NCBI GenBank assembly: GCA_046348585.1
Contig: JAXMDZ010000013.1
Coordinates: 1-64,000, forward strand
Origin: JADZAI01 sp046348585
Lineage (GTDB): Bacteria > Pseudomonadota > Alphaproteobacteria > Micropepsales > Micropepsaceae
Direction: 5' to 3'
Length of the DNA stretch: 64,000 bases
Translations under genes and position numbers: made by a program
Part shown: piece by piece, positions 7,900 to 16,181 of the stretch
Layout: every line of letters begins with the position of its first letter
Numbering within the stretch: position 1 is the first letter of the stretch
The notes under the pieces: generated by a model
Told to the model about the DNA's origin: nothing
The model's input: only the letters and a program-made list of their open reading frames with translations
Database searches by the model: none

Positions 7900-9162
7900 C
7901 TAGACCGGCGGCGCGGTCAGGATCAGCGCCGCGTTGGTGCCGCCGAAGCCGAACGAGTTCGACAGCGCGGCGCGCACCTGGCGCTTGCGCGGACGGTGCG
8001 GCACCAGGTCGATGGCGGTCGTCACGTCCGGATTGTCGAGATTGATCGTCGGCGGCACGATCTGGTCGCGGAGGGCGAGGATCGAGAAGATCGCCTCCAC
8101 CGCCCCGGCCGCGCCCAGAAGATGGCCGATCGAGGATTTGGTCGAGGACATCGACAGCGTCTTCGCCGCCTCGCCGAACAGCCGCTCGACCGCGCCCAGC
8201 TCGATGCCGTCGGCCATCGTCGAGGTGCCGTGGGCGTTCACGTAGTCGATGTCGGCGGGGGTCAGCCCGGCGCGCTTCAGCGCCATCACCATGGCGCGAT
8301 AGCCGCCGTCGCCGTCCTCGGACGGGGCGGTGATGTGATAGGCGTCGCCCGACAGACCGTATCCCGAAACCTCGGCGTAGATCTTCGCGCCGCGGCGTCT
8401 GGCGTGCTCCAGCTCCTCCAGCACCACGACGCCCGCGCCCTCGCCCATCAGGAAGCCGTCGCGGTCCTTGTCGTAGGGACGCGAGGCCTTCTCGGGAGTG
8501 TCGTTATAGGCGGTCGAAAGCGCCCGGCAGGCGTTGAAGCCGGCGATGCCGATGCGGCAGATCGAACCTTCCGCGCCGCCCGCGATCATCACGTCGGCGT
8601 CGTCGAAGGCGATCAGCCGGGCGGCGTCGCCGATGGCGTGCGCGCCGGTCGCGCAGGCGGTGACGACCGCGTGGTTCGGCCCCTTGGCGCCGAAGCGGAT
8701 CGAGACCTGGCCGGAGACCAGATTGATCAGGCGGCCGGGAATGAAGAACGGACTGATCCGGCGCGGGCCCTTCTCGTGCAGGACGATCGAGGCTTCCTCG
8801 ATGCCCGGCAGGCCGCCGATGCCCGAACCGATGAGGACGCCGGTGCGATAGCGGTCCTCCTCGGTCTCCAGCTTGATGCCGGCATCGTCCCACGCCTGCT
8901 GCGCGGCGGCGATGCCGAAGATGATGAAGTCGTCGAGCTTGCGCTGCTCTTTCGGCTCCAGATAATCGTCCGGATTGAACAGCCCATCGGCCGTCGCGCC
9001 GCGCGGCACGCCGGCGGCGATGCGCGTCGCCAGATCGTCCACCTTGAAGGCGGTGATCGGCCGGGCGCCGGACTTGCCGTCCAGCAGCCGCGACCACGTC
9101 GCCTCCACGCCGCTTGCCAGCGGCGTGACGGCGCCAAGACCCGTGACGACGACGCGCCTCAT
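7900..9162 (-). CDS. fabF: Beta-ketoacyl-ACP synthase II FabF
   Basis: FabF condenses malonyl-ACP with acyl-ACP in fatty-acid elongation. The 420-residue product begins MRRVVVTGLGAVTPLA and holds the catalytic triad: Cys170 in VTACATGAH, His311 in NAHGTSTMADG and His347 in KSSIGHLLGA. Length is typical. It lies 16 bases downstream of acpP in the usual acpP-fabF order. Confidence 0.97.
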   Translation of the reverse strand: MRRVVVTGLGAVTPLASGVEATWSRLLDGKSGARPITAFKVDDLATRIAAGVPRGATADGLFNPDDYLEPKEQRKLDDFIIFGIAAAQQAWDDAGIKLETEEDRYRTGVLIGSGIGGLPGIEEASIVLHEKGPRRISPFFIPGRLINLVSGQVSIRFGAKGPNHAVVTACATGAHAIGDAARLIAFDDADVMIAGGAEGSICRIGIAGFNACRALSTAYNDTPEKASRPYDKDRDGFLMGEGAGVVVLEELEHARRRGAKIYAEVSGYGLSGDAYHITAPSEDGDGGYRAMVMALKRAGLTPADIDYVNAHGTSTMADGIELGAVERLFGEAAKTLSMSSTKSSIGHLLGAAGAVEAIFSILALRDQIVPPTINLDNPDVTTAIDLVPHRPRKRQVRAALSNSFGFGGTNAALILTAPPV

Positions 9163-9178
9163 GGGCGATGCTCCGCGC

Positions 9179-9418
9179 TTACTTCGCCGCGCGTTCCGAG
9201 ATGAACTTCACGGCGTCGCCGACCGTCTGGATCGACTCGGCCGCGTCGTCCGGAATCTCGATGCCGAACTCTTCCTCGAACGCCATGACCAGCTCGACCG
9301 TGTCGAGGCTGTCCGCGCCGAGATCGTCGATGAAGCTCGCCTTTTCGCCGACCTTGTCGGCCTCGACGCCGAGGTGATCGACGACGATCTTCTTAACGCG
9401 CTCCGCGATATCGCTCAT
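9179..9418 (-). CDS. acpP: Acyl carrier protein
   Basis: The 79-residue acidic protein carries the phosphopantetheine attachment motif GADSLDTVEL with Ser37, followed by the recognition helix FEEEFGIEIPD. It carries the growing acyl chain for FabD, FabG and FabF, whose genes surround it. AAGGA stands about 11 bases before the ATG. The 141-base gap to fabG suggests that acpP can have its own promoter. Confidence 0.98.
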   Translation of the reverse strand: MSDIAERVKKIVVDHLGVEADKVGEKASFIDDLGADSLDTVELVMAFEEEFGIEIPDDAAESIQTVGDAVKFISERAAK

Positions 9419-9559
9419 TTGAATCCGGTCCTTCGTTTGTAGGTTTCTGCGGCGGTTGGGATCGCGTCAGAAAGCCGGGCTTACTATCACGGAGCCCGAC
9501 GCGATGTCACCCCCGGAAATCCGCCGTTTTCCGGGCTGTTTTCCAGGCGTTCCGGCGAA

Positions 9560-10297
9560 TCAGACCATCGCCATGCCGCCATTGACGTGAATCGTGGCGC
9601 CGGTGACGTAGGCCGCCTCTTCGCTCGCCAGATAGACGACGGCCGCCGCGATCTCCTCCGGCGTGCCCATGCGCCCGGCCGGGATGCGGGCGGCGATCTG
9701 CGCCTTCTGCTCGTCGGTCAGCGCCCCGGTCATGGGCGTCGCGATGAAGCCGGGGGCGACGCAATTGACGGTGATGTTGCGGCTGGCGACCTCGGCGGCG
9801 AGCGATTTCGACATGCCGATGAGGCCCGCCTTGGCGGCGGCGTAATTGCCCTGTCCCGGATTGCCGGTGACCCCGACGACCGAGGTGATCGAGACGATGC
9901 GGCCCCAGCGTTTCTTCATCATGCCGCGCAGCGAGGCGCGGGCGAGGCGGAAGGCGCCGGTCAGGTTGATGCGCAGGATGTCGTCCCACTCGGCGTCCTT
10001 CATGCGCATGAACAGGTTGTCGCGCGTGATGCCGGCGTTGTTGACGAGGATGTCAAGGCCGCCGAGGCCCTTCTCGACCGCCGGCACCAGGGCGTCGACC
10101 GAGGCGGCGTCGGCAAGATCGGCGGGGAAGATTTCCGCCCGCTCGCCCAGCTCCGCCTTCAGCGCCTCAAGCTGCTCGATCCGGCGGCCGGACAGCGCCA
10201 CCGTCGCGCCCTGCCCGTGCAGCGCCTTGGCGATCGCCAGCCCGATCCCGCCCGTCGCGCCGGTCACCAGCGCCGTCTTGCCCGTCAGATTGAACAT
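9560..10297 (-). CDS. fabG: 3-oxoacyl-ACP reductase FabG
   Basis: FabG reduces beta-ketoacyl-ACP with NADPH. The 245-residue short-chain dehydrogenase has the cofactor motif VTGATGGIG, NNAG near residue 87, and the catalytic Ser139, Tyr152 and Lys156 (NYAAAKAG). The start at 10297 (MFNLTGKTAL) has GGAG about eight bases upstream; the frame is open further upstream but that part is repeat sequence. It lies between fabD and acpP. Confidence 0.96.
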   Translation of the reverse strand: MFNLTGKTALVTGATGGIGLAIAKALHGQGATVALSGRRIEQLEALKAELGERAEIFPADLADAASVDALVPAVEKGLGGLDILVNNAGITRDNLFMRMKDAEWDDILRINLTGAFRLARASLRGMMKKRWGRIVSITSVVGVTGNPGQGNYAAAKAGLIGMSKSLAAEVASRNITVNCVAPGFIATPMTGALTDEQKAQIAARIPAGRMGTPEEIAAAVVYLASEEAAYVTGATIHVNGGMAMV

Positions 10298-10330
10298 GGG
10301 AACTCTCCATCGGGGGCTCGTTGTTTCGGT

Positions 10331-10412
10331 CCTCATGGCCGGGCCCGACCCGGCCATCCAGCGATGACGCCCACCACCGTCCGGGCGGCCGCCTCATGGG
10401 CGGCCGCGAGGC
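10331..10412. repeat. Dispersed palindromic repeat, family A (second copy)
   Basis: This copy contains TCCTCATGGCCGGGCCCGACCC and GGCCATCCAGC, then GGGCGGCCGCCTCATGGGCGG, closely matching the copy at 3472-3551. It separates fabD from fabG. Confidence 0.72.
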
Positions 10413-10424
10413 TTGAGTACTCGA

Positions 10425-11369
10425 TCACACGCTCTTCAGGAACGCCTCGATCTCGTCCGGCGTCTCCAGCGACAGCGGCTCGACATCCTTGGTGATGCGC
10501 TTGGCCATGCCGGTCAGCACCTTGCCGGCCCCCGCCTCGACCGCCCTGGTGACGCCGAGCGAGGGCAGCTTCTCGATGGTCTCGCGCCAGCGCACGCGCC
10601 CCGTCACCTGCTCGACCAGCAGGCGGCGGATCTCGTCCGGCTCGACGACCGGCATGACCGAGACGTTCGAGATGACCGGCAGCGACGGCGCGTCGATCGT
10701 CGTGCGGGCCAGGGTCTCCTCCATCTCGCGGGCGGCCGGGGCCATCAGCGGCGAGTGGAAGGGGGCGCTGACCGGCAGCATCATCGCCCGCTTGATGCCG
10801 TGCGCCTTGACCAGCTCGGCGGCCCGCTCGATCGCCGCCTTGTGGCCGCTGATCACCACCTGGCCCGGCGCGTTGTCGTTGGCGACGGCGGCGATCTCGG
10901 TCGCGGTCGAGGCCTCCTTGCACAGCGCTTCGGCCTGCGCGATCTCGGCGCCCAGCAGGGCGGCCATCGCGCCGAGGCCGACCGGCACGGCGCGCTGCAT
11001 CGCCTGGCCGCGGGCTTTCAGCAGCCGCGCCGCATCGCTCAGCGAGAACGCCCCGGCGGCGGCCAGCGCCGAATACTCGCCCAGCGAGTGCCCGGCGACA
11101 TGGCTGCACCGGCGGGCCAGCACGAAGCCGCCCTCGCGCTCCAGCACGCGGACGATCGCCATCGACACCGCCATCAGCGCCGGCTGGGCGTTCTCGGTCA
11201 GCGTCAGGTCGCCTTCCGGCCCCTCCCACATCAGGCGCGAGAGCTTCTGCGACAGCGCCTCGTCGACTTCCGCGAACACGTCCCGCGCCGCGCCGAAGGC
11301 GTCTGCCAGGGCCTTGCCCATGCCGACGGCCTGGCTGCCCTGGCCGGGGAAAGTGAATGCGATCGTCAT
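10425..11369 (-). CDS. fabD: Malonyl-CoA:ACP transacylase FabD
   Basis: FabD loads malonyl groups onto ACP. The 314-residue product has the N-terminal FPGQGSQAVGMG motif, the nucleophile Ser95 in AGHSLGEYSA and the catalytic His in SAPFHSPLM. Length fits the family. It is the first gene of the minus-strand fatty-acid cluster; the promoter should lie in the 11370-11500 region, opposite the beta-trefoil operon. No clear promoter boxes were picked out there. Confidence 0.97.
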   Translation of the reverse strand: MTIAFTFPGQGSQAVGMGKALADAFGAARDVFAEVDEALSQKLSRLMWEGPEGDLTLTENAQPALMAVSMAIVRVLEREGGFVLARRCSHVAGHSLGEYSALAAAGAFSLSDAARLLKARGQAMQRAVPVGLGAMAALLGAEIAQAEALCKEASTATEIAAVANDNAPGQVVISGHKAAIERAAELVKAHGIKRAMMLPVSAPFHSPLMAPAAREMEETLARTTIDAPSLPVISNVSVMPVVEPDEIRRLLVEQVTGRVRWRETIEKLPSLGVTRAVEAGAGKVLTGMAKRITKDVEPLSLETPDEIEAFLKSV

Positions 11370-11551
11370 GCGGAAATCCTGCCCGTTGCGCGGGGGCGGT
11401 TGAGCATTGCGGGACGGCGCGAGTCAAGAATGGCCTCGGCCCGGCCCTGTGCACTGCACAATGCCACAGACCCCGTTCGGTCATTGGCGGTTCACCTCCG
11501 GGCCGCTAGGCTCCGCCCAATCGTCGTCACGGAGCCGGGAGAGCCGTCCCC

Positions 11552-12433
11552 ATGAAATCGCTTCGCCGCCTTGCCGCCATCGCCGCCGCGTTCGGATTTT
11601 TCGCCCTCGCGCCGGCCGCCCATGCCGAGTTCCTTGAGGCGGGCCACGCGCCCGGCCTCTGCCTCGACTTCTCCAGCGGCCAGGGCGCGATCTATCGCTG
11701 CAACGGCTCGGACGCCCAGGACATCGGCCTGCCGCAGCGCGGCTCCGGCTCGCTCAACGTCTCGGACAGCTGCGTGGTCGCCGGCGGACAGGGCCAGCCG
11801 CTCTACCTCGCCCGCTGCCGCAACCGCGACGAGCAGCGCTGGTACTACGACGCCAGCGGCGCGCTGGTGAACAAGAACGGCCTCTGCGCCGACGTCGAGG
11901 GCGGCCGCCGCCGCGAAGGCACGCGGGTCATCGCCTATGCCTGCAACAACCATTCGAACCAGCTCTGGCGGATCACCGACGGCTATGACGGCGGCTATCC
12001 GCCGGACGGCGGCTATCCCGGCGGCGGCTCCGGATATCCGGGCGGCGGCGGCGACTACGACACCGCCCTGCTCAGCCCGATGCACGCGCCGGGCATGTGC
12101 CTCGACGTCGATGCGGGCAGCAATCTGATGATCATCTTCAACTGCCACGGCCGCTCGAACCAGCGCTTCTCGTTCACGACCTATGGCGAGACCGAGATCC
12201 AGGTCGGCCGCAACTGCGTGACCGCGCCGTCCTCGGCCGGGCGGCAGCTCTATGTCGCGCGCTGCACCGGGGCCTATTCGCAGCGCTGGAATTTCCAGTC
12301 CGACGGCACGGTGCGCAGCGCCTCGGGCTACTGCATGGATGTGGACGGCGCCAGCCGCCAGCCCTCCGCGCAGGTGCAGATCTTCCGCTGCTCGGGCAAG
12401 ACGAACCAGCGCTGGCTCCAGATCTCCCGCTAG
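11552..12433 (+). CDS. Secreted protein with two ricin-type beta-trefoil domains
   Basis: The 293-residue product has a signal peptide (KSLRRLAAIAAAFGFFALA, cut near AHA). Two beta-trefoil (ricin B-like) domains follow, about residues 24-145 and 172-293, joined by a Gly/Tyr/Pro-rich linker made of repeated GGYP units. Each trefoil carries the QxW-type repeats of carbohydrate-binding lectins: QRWYYD, QLWRIT, QRFSFT, QRWNFQ and QRWLQIS, plus paired Cys in each lobe. It is therefore probably an exported glycan-binding protein. It is the first gene of a four-gene plus-strand unit (11552-15143) whose other members include a second trefoil protein. The ligand is unknown. Confidence 0.85.
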   Translation: MKSLRRLAAIAAAFGFFALAPAAHAEFLEAGHAPGLCLDFSSGQGAIYRCNGSDAQDIGLPQRGSGSLNVSDSCVVAGGQGQPLYLARCRNRDEQRWYYDASGALVNKNGLCADVEGGRRREGTRVIAYACNNHSNQLWRITDGYDGGYPPDGGYPGGGSGYPGGGGDYDTALLSPMHAPGMCLDVDAGSNLMIIFNCHGRSNQRFSFTTYGETEIQVGRNCVTAPSSAGRQLYVARCTGAYSQRWNFQSDGTVRSASGYCMDVDGASRQPSAQVQIFRCSGKTNQRWLQISR

Positions 12434-12478
12434 GGGGCGATCCGGCGCGGCGCGTGCGAATTTGAGGGGGGACGCTCG

Positions 12479-13615
12479 TTGAGCGCAGTCGAAGTCCATG
12501 GACGGTGCGATCCGCGCTTCGCGGTGGTGCGCGCCGCGTTCGAGGCCAATCTGAAATCGGGGGCCGATGTCGGGGCCTCGTTCGCCGCGACGGTGGACGG
12601 CGAAACGGTGGTCGATCTCTGGGGCGGCTTCAAGGACGCGGCCGGCACGCAGCCCTGGGAGGAGGACACGATCGTCAACGTCTATTCGACGACCAAGACG
12701 ATGTGCGCCCTCACCGCCCTCCTCTGCGCCGATCGCGGCCTCTTCGCCTTCGACGACAAGGTCTCGAAGCTCTGGCCGGAATTCGCCGCGAACGGCAAGG
12801 GCGACATCACCATCGGCCAGTTGATGAGCCACTCCTCCGGCCTCTCCGGCTTCGAGCAGAAGATCGCGCCCGAGGAACTCTACGACTGGGACCGGGTCTG
12901 CGCCCTGCTGGCGGCGCAGACGCCGTGGTGGGAGCCGGGCACGCGCTCGGGCTACCACGCGATCACCCAGGGCTATCTGGTCGGCGAGGTGGTGCGCCGC
13001 GCCGCCGGCAAGACGATGGGGACGATCTTCCGCGAGGAGATCGCCGGGCCGCTCGGGGCCGATTTCCACATCGGCCTTCCGGCGGAAGCCGACGCCCGCG
13101 CGGGCGAACTGATCCCGCCCGAGAAGGGCCTGCTCGCCGCGACGCCCGGCGGCGACATCGCCAAACGCACGCTCGGCAATCCGGCGCTCACCGCGCTGGA
13201 GCCGCGCACGACGGCCTGGCGGCGGGCCGAAATCCCGGCGGCCGGCGGCTTCGGCAATGCCCGCTCGGTGGCGAGGGTTCAGGCGATCCTCGCCAATGGC
13301 GGCCTGGCGGCGGGCAAGCGCTTCCTCAGCGAGGCGGGCGTGCGCAAGGCCCTCGAACTCCAGATCGACAACACCGACCTCGTGCTCGGCATCCCGGTCC
13401 GCTTCGGCCTCGGCTACGGCAAGCCCAGCCCGGTCGTGCCGTTCCCGAACGCCGACACCGTCTTCTGGGGCGGCTGGGGCGGCTCGCTGATCGTCGTCGA
13501 TTTCGACGCGCGCCTGACCTTCTCCTATGTGATGAACCGCATGAACTCGACGACCACGGGCGACGCCCGCGTCGCCGGCATGATCATGGGCATGTACGCC
13601 GGCCTCGCGGCATGA
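12479..13615 (+). CDS. Serine beta-lactamase/esterase family (family VIII carboxylesterase-like)
   Basis: The 378-residue product belongs to the class C beta-lactamase-like serine hydrolases. The nucleophile motif is Ser70-T-T-Lys73 (YSTTKT), with Tyr159 in SGYH as the likely general base, and the C-terminal WGGWGGS replaces the KTG box of true beta-lactamases, as in EstB-type esterases. There is no signal peptide, so it should act in the cytoplasm, probably on ester substrates. The start is TTG at 12479, preceded by GAGGGGGG at an eight-base distance. It overlaps the next gene by four bases. A role in antibiotic resistance is not supported. Confidence 0.85.
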   Translation: MSAVEVHGRCDPRFAVVRAAFEANLKSGADVGASFAATVDGETVVDLWGGFKDAAGTQPWEEDTIVNVYSTTKTMCALTALLCADRGLFAFDDKVSKLWPEFAANGKGDITIGQLMSHSSGLSGFEQKIAPEELYDWDRVCALLAAQTPWWEPGTRSGYHAITQGYLVGEVVRRAAGKTMGTIFREEIAGPLGADFHIGLPAEADARAGELIPPEKGLLAATPGGDIAKRTLGNPALTALEPRTTAWRRAEIPAAGGFGNARSVARVQAILANGGLAAGKRFLSEAGVRKALELQIDNTDLVLGIPVRFGLGYGKPSPVVPFPNADTVFWGGWGGSLIVVDFDARLTFSYVMNRMNSTTTGDARVAGMIMGMYAGLAA

Positions 13616-14400
13616 TCGCAGCATTCGCGGCGGCGCTCTGGGCCGTCGCCGGCGGCGCGATGGCCGGCACGCTGGAGCCGGAGAACCTGCCCGGCATGTG
13701 CCTTACGCTGCCCGCTGGCGCGACCGAGGCGGTCAGCGCCGCCTGCACCGGCAAGCCCGACCAGATTTTCAGCTTCCCCGGCCCGGACGGCGGCGTGCTG
13801 CGCCACGACGGCGCGTGCATGGGGATCGAGCCGGACGGCGTCTATCCGGCGCTGGTGCCGATGGCCTGCGACGACAGCCCCTTCATCTATTTCATCGTCG
13901 ATCATGCGCGCCGCCTCGCCAACAATGACGGGCGCTGCCTCGCGGTGCTCGGCGGCTCCAGCCGCGAAGGCGAGCGCGTCTATGGCGCGCCGTGCGAGTC
14001 GGCGACGCAGGTGTGGATCTTTTCCGACCCGGCCGAGGAAGGCTACGACCCGGCCTCGGCGCGGATCGCGGTGACGGCGCGCCCCGGCCACTGCCTCGCG
14101 CTTCAGGACGGCAATTACTTCGCCCCCGCGCCCTGCGACACCGGCGACACGCAGGTCTTCCGCCTCGACCGCACCCGCGCGGCGCAATTGCGCATGAAGA
14201 GCGGCTGCCTCGTCGCGGCGGCGACCGGCGCGCCGGCCGGCATCCACGACTGCACCGCGACCGATCTGTGGATGTTCGGCGGCGACGGCAAGGTGCGGAG
14301 CGGCCGCGACTGCGCCGTGCTCGACGCGGAAGGCGTGCTGCGTACCGCCGACTGCGCCGCCGCGCCCAAAGACGCGCTGCGTCTCGACGTGCTGCCGTGA
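13612..14400 (+). CDS. Secreted ricin-type beta-trefoil protein, second paralogue
   Basis: The 262-residue product has a short signal peptide (AAFAAALWAVAGGAMA) and then two degenerate trefoil domains with QxW-like repeats (QIFSFP, QVWIFS, QVFRLD, DLWMFG) and regularly placed Cys residues (CLTL, CTGK, CMGI, CDDS, CLAV, CESA). It resembles the protein encoded at 11552-12433 but the tryptophans are often replaced, so sugar binding may be weaker or altered. The ATG overlaps the preceding stop, and the stop overlaps the next start. Translation of this gene in the +1 frame relative to the hydrolase makes a longer open frame over 12505-13611 that is not coding. Confidence 0.8.
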   Translation: MIAAFAAALWAVAGGAMAGTLEPENLPGMCLTLPAGATEAVSAACTGKPDQIFSFPGPDGGVLRHDGACMGIEPDGVYPALVPMACDDSPFIYFIVDHARRLANNDGRCLAVLGGSSREGERVYGAPCESATQVWIFSDPAEEGYDPASARIAVTARPGHCLALQDGNYFAPAPCDTGDTQVFRLDRTRAAQLRMKSGCLVAAATGAPAGIHDCTATDLWMFGGDGKVRSGRDCAVLDAEGVLRTADCAAAPKDALRLDVLP

Positions 14401-15143
14401 CGAAGAAAATGCTGCGCGTCACCTTTCTGGAACGCATCGAGAGCGCCTTCGGCGACATCACCATCGCGATGGTCGCCAAGACCGGCGGCATCATCTACGC
14501 GCAGGGCGGCGTCCATCAGAGCGAGTCCGACGGGCGCGGCGTTTCGCTCTCGTCCTACATCCACGCGATCCACAGCCTGGTGCGCCAGTCGCAAGCGCGC
14601 AGCGTGCTGATGATCGGCTGCGGCGGCGGCGTGCTCGGCACGATGCTCTCGGCCGACGGCGTCGCGCTGACCATGGTGGACGTCAATCCGGTCTCGCCCT
14701 ATGTCGCGCGGCGCTATTTCGGCCTGCCCGACAGCGTGCCCTTCCACATCGAGGACGGCGCGGGCTTTCTCGGCCGCACCAAGGCGAAATACGACGCCAT
14801 CGTGCTCGACGCCTACCACGCCTCCGAGATTCCGGCGCACCTGACCGGGCTCTCCTTCTTCCGGAGCATCGCGGACCATCTGACGAAGAAGGGCGCGCTC
14901 TTGATCAACGTCTTCCTGCAGAACGACGAAGACAACGACGTGCGCCGCATCGCCCGCACGCTGAAGGAGGTCTTCCCCGAAGTGCGCCTGCTCGACGAGC
15001 CGGGGGCGCGCGAGCGCAACGCGATCCTCATGGCCGGCGACGTCGCCGCCCTCGACCGGCCCTGGCTGACCATGCGCCCCCGCACCGGCGCGGAAGACAT
15101 CCGCGCCGATCTCAAACGCCTGGCCTTCCAACCCCTCCCCTGA
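14397..15143 (+). CDS. Spermidine synthase-like methyltransferase-fold protein
   Basis: The 248-residue product has the Rossmann fold of the spermidine synthase/SAM-methyltransferase superfamily: MIGCGGGVLGTML, the acidic VDVNPVSP strand end, EDGAGF, and DAIVLDAYHASEIPAHLT in the position of the polyamine synthase DxYxxxxxP loop. The loop lacks the second Asp typical of aminopropyltransferases, so polyamine synthesis is not assured. The start is GTG at 14397, overlapping the preceding stop by four bases; an internal ATG at 14409 is the alternative. It has no signal peptide, unlike its trefoil neighbours. The stop is followed by three dispersed repeats. Confidence 0.78.
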   Translation: MTKKMLRVTFLERIESAFGDITIAMVAKTGGIIYAQGGVHQSESDGRGVSLSSYIHAIHSLVRQSQARSVLMIGCGGGVLGTMLSADGVALTMVDVNPVSPYVARRYFGLPDSVPFHIEDGAGFLGRTKAKYDAIVLDAYHASEIPAHLTGLSFFRSIADHLTKKGALLINVFLQNDEDNDVRRIARTLKEVFPEVRLLDEPGARERNAILMAGDVAALDRPWLTMRPRTGAEDIRADLKRLAFQPLP

Positions 15144-15157
15144 ACCCCGCGCCCCTT

Positions 15158-15340
15158 CTCAAACGGTCCTCATCCTGAGGAGCAGCCAAAGGCCGCGTCT
15201 CGAAGGACGCAAAGCGCCCCAGCTCAAACGGTCCTCATCCTGAGGAGGGCGCGAAGCGCCCGTCCCGAAGAACGCCCCGCGCCACTCTCAAACGGTCCTC
15301 ATCCTGAGGAGGGCGCAAAGCGCCCGTCTCGAAGGACGCA
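15158..15340. repeat. Three tandem copies of dispersed repeat family B
   Basis: Three units start CTCAAACGGTCCTCATCCTG at about 15158, 15223 and 15287, and each ends CGAAGGACGC or CGAAGAACGC. Each contains the palindrome CTCATCCTGAG and a small stem GGGCGC...GCGCCC. Related copies are at 21827-21930 and, inverted, at 38811-38885. Such elements are common between genes in many alphaproteobacteria. Here they separate convergent genes. Confidence 0.85.
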
Positions 15341-15352
15341 CAGCCCCCGCAC

Positions 15353-16021
15353 CTAGCCCCAGTGCCAGTTGGTGAAGCTCTCCACCGGCTCGCGTTCGGC
15401 GACCAGCGTATTCACCGGATCGCTCTCGTCGGCATAGCCGAGCGAGAGGCCGCAGACGATGTAGTCCTCTTCGGGCACGTTCAGCACCCGCCGCGTCACC
15501 GTCCAGAAATTGTTCCACGCGCCCTGGGCGCAGGTCGAAAGCCCGCGCTCCGAGGCCGCCAGCATGAAGCTCTGCATGAAAAGGCCGATATCGAGGAACC
15601 CCATCGGTCCCAGGTCGCGGTCGATGGTGAAGATGAGGCCGACCGGCGCGTCGAAGAATTTGTAGTTGCGGCCCCACTGCGCCCAGTTCGCCGCCTCGTC
15701 GCCCTTGGGGATGCCGATCAGCCCGTACATCGCCTTGCCGAGCGTGCGCATCCGCGTGACATAGGGCTCCTTGCGCTTGGACGGGCGGGCGAACTCCGGC
15801 GCCGCGTCGGCGGGCTTCGTCTCGCGGTGCGCCATCACCTCGGCGACCAGCCGGTCGCGCGTCGCCCCGGCGACGACATGCACCTTCCAGGGCTGAACAT
15901 TGGTGCCGGAGGGGGCCAGCGCCGCCTCGGCGAGCAGCGCCTCGACGGTCTCGCGCGGCACGGGATCGGGCCTGAAGGCGCGCACCGAACGGCGGGCGCG
16001 CAGGGCGTCGGACAGCTCCAT
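15353..16021 (-). CDS. Nitroreductase family protein
   Basis: The 222-residue product is an FMN-dependent nitroreductase-fold protein: ARRSVRAFRPDPVPRETVE at the N terminus provides the phosphate-binding Arg residues, APSGTNVQPWKVHVV is the family core, and the end has VPEEDYIVCGLSLGYAD. Such enzymes reduce nitroaromatics, quinones or enones with NAD(P)H. The start at 16021 is supported by GGAGA seven bases upstream. The real substrate cannot be told. It stands alone between repeats. Confidence 0.9.
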   Translation of the reverse strand: MELSDALRARRSVRAFRPDPVPRETVEALLAEAALAPSGTNVQPWKVHVVAGATRDRLVAEVMAHRETKPADAAPEFARPSKRKEPYVTRMRTLGKAMYGLIGIPKGDEAANWAQWGRNYKFFDAPVGLIFTIDRDLGPMGFLDIGLFMQSFMLAASERGLSTCAQGAWNNFWTVTRRVLNVPEEDYIVCGLSLGYADESDPVNTLVAEREPVESFTNWHWG

Positions 16022-16110
16022 GAGGGTCTCCGATAGGAAATGGCGGCGGGCGATCCTTAGCAGGCCCGCCCCGTCCCCGGCCATGCCTGGTGCATGTCGC
16101 CGCCCCTCGC

Positions 16111-16170
16111 CTTCCCCCGTCGGGGGAAGGTGCCCGAAGGGCGGAAGGGGGCCTTTGACGTGGAGCGCCG
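16111..16170. repeat. Dispersed repeat family C
   Basis: The unit begins with the inverted repeat CTTCCCCC-GTC-GGGGGAAG and ends GGAAGGGGGCCTTTGACGTG plus GAGCG. Longer copies with the same ends occur at 21951-22040 and 22581-22671. This copy lacks the central CGAAGCACGCGAGAGCGT segment. Confidence 0.75.
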
Positions 16171-16181
16171 CCGCCGCAGAC

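Noticed and set aside
12479..13615. The serine hydrolase as an antibiotic-resistance beta-lactamase.
   Set aside because: No signal peptide, and the KTG box is replaced by a WGG motif as in EstB-type esterases.
12505..14400. A 631-codon plus-strand frame across the serine hydrolase and the second trefoil gene.
   Set aside because: Its first two thirds are the +1 shadow of the hydrolase; the real gene starts at 13612 with a signal peptide.
15158..15340. Regularly spaced repeats that could be taken for a small CRISPR array.
   Set aside because: The repeat units are long and the intervals are mostly part of the unit; copies occur elsewhere singly and in inverse order, and no cas gene is near.
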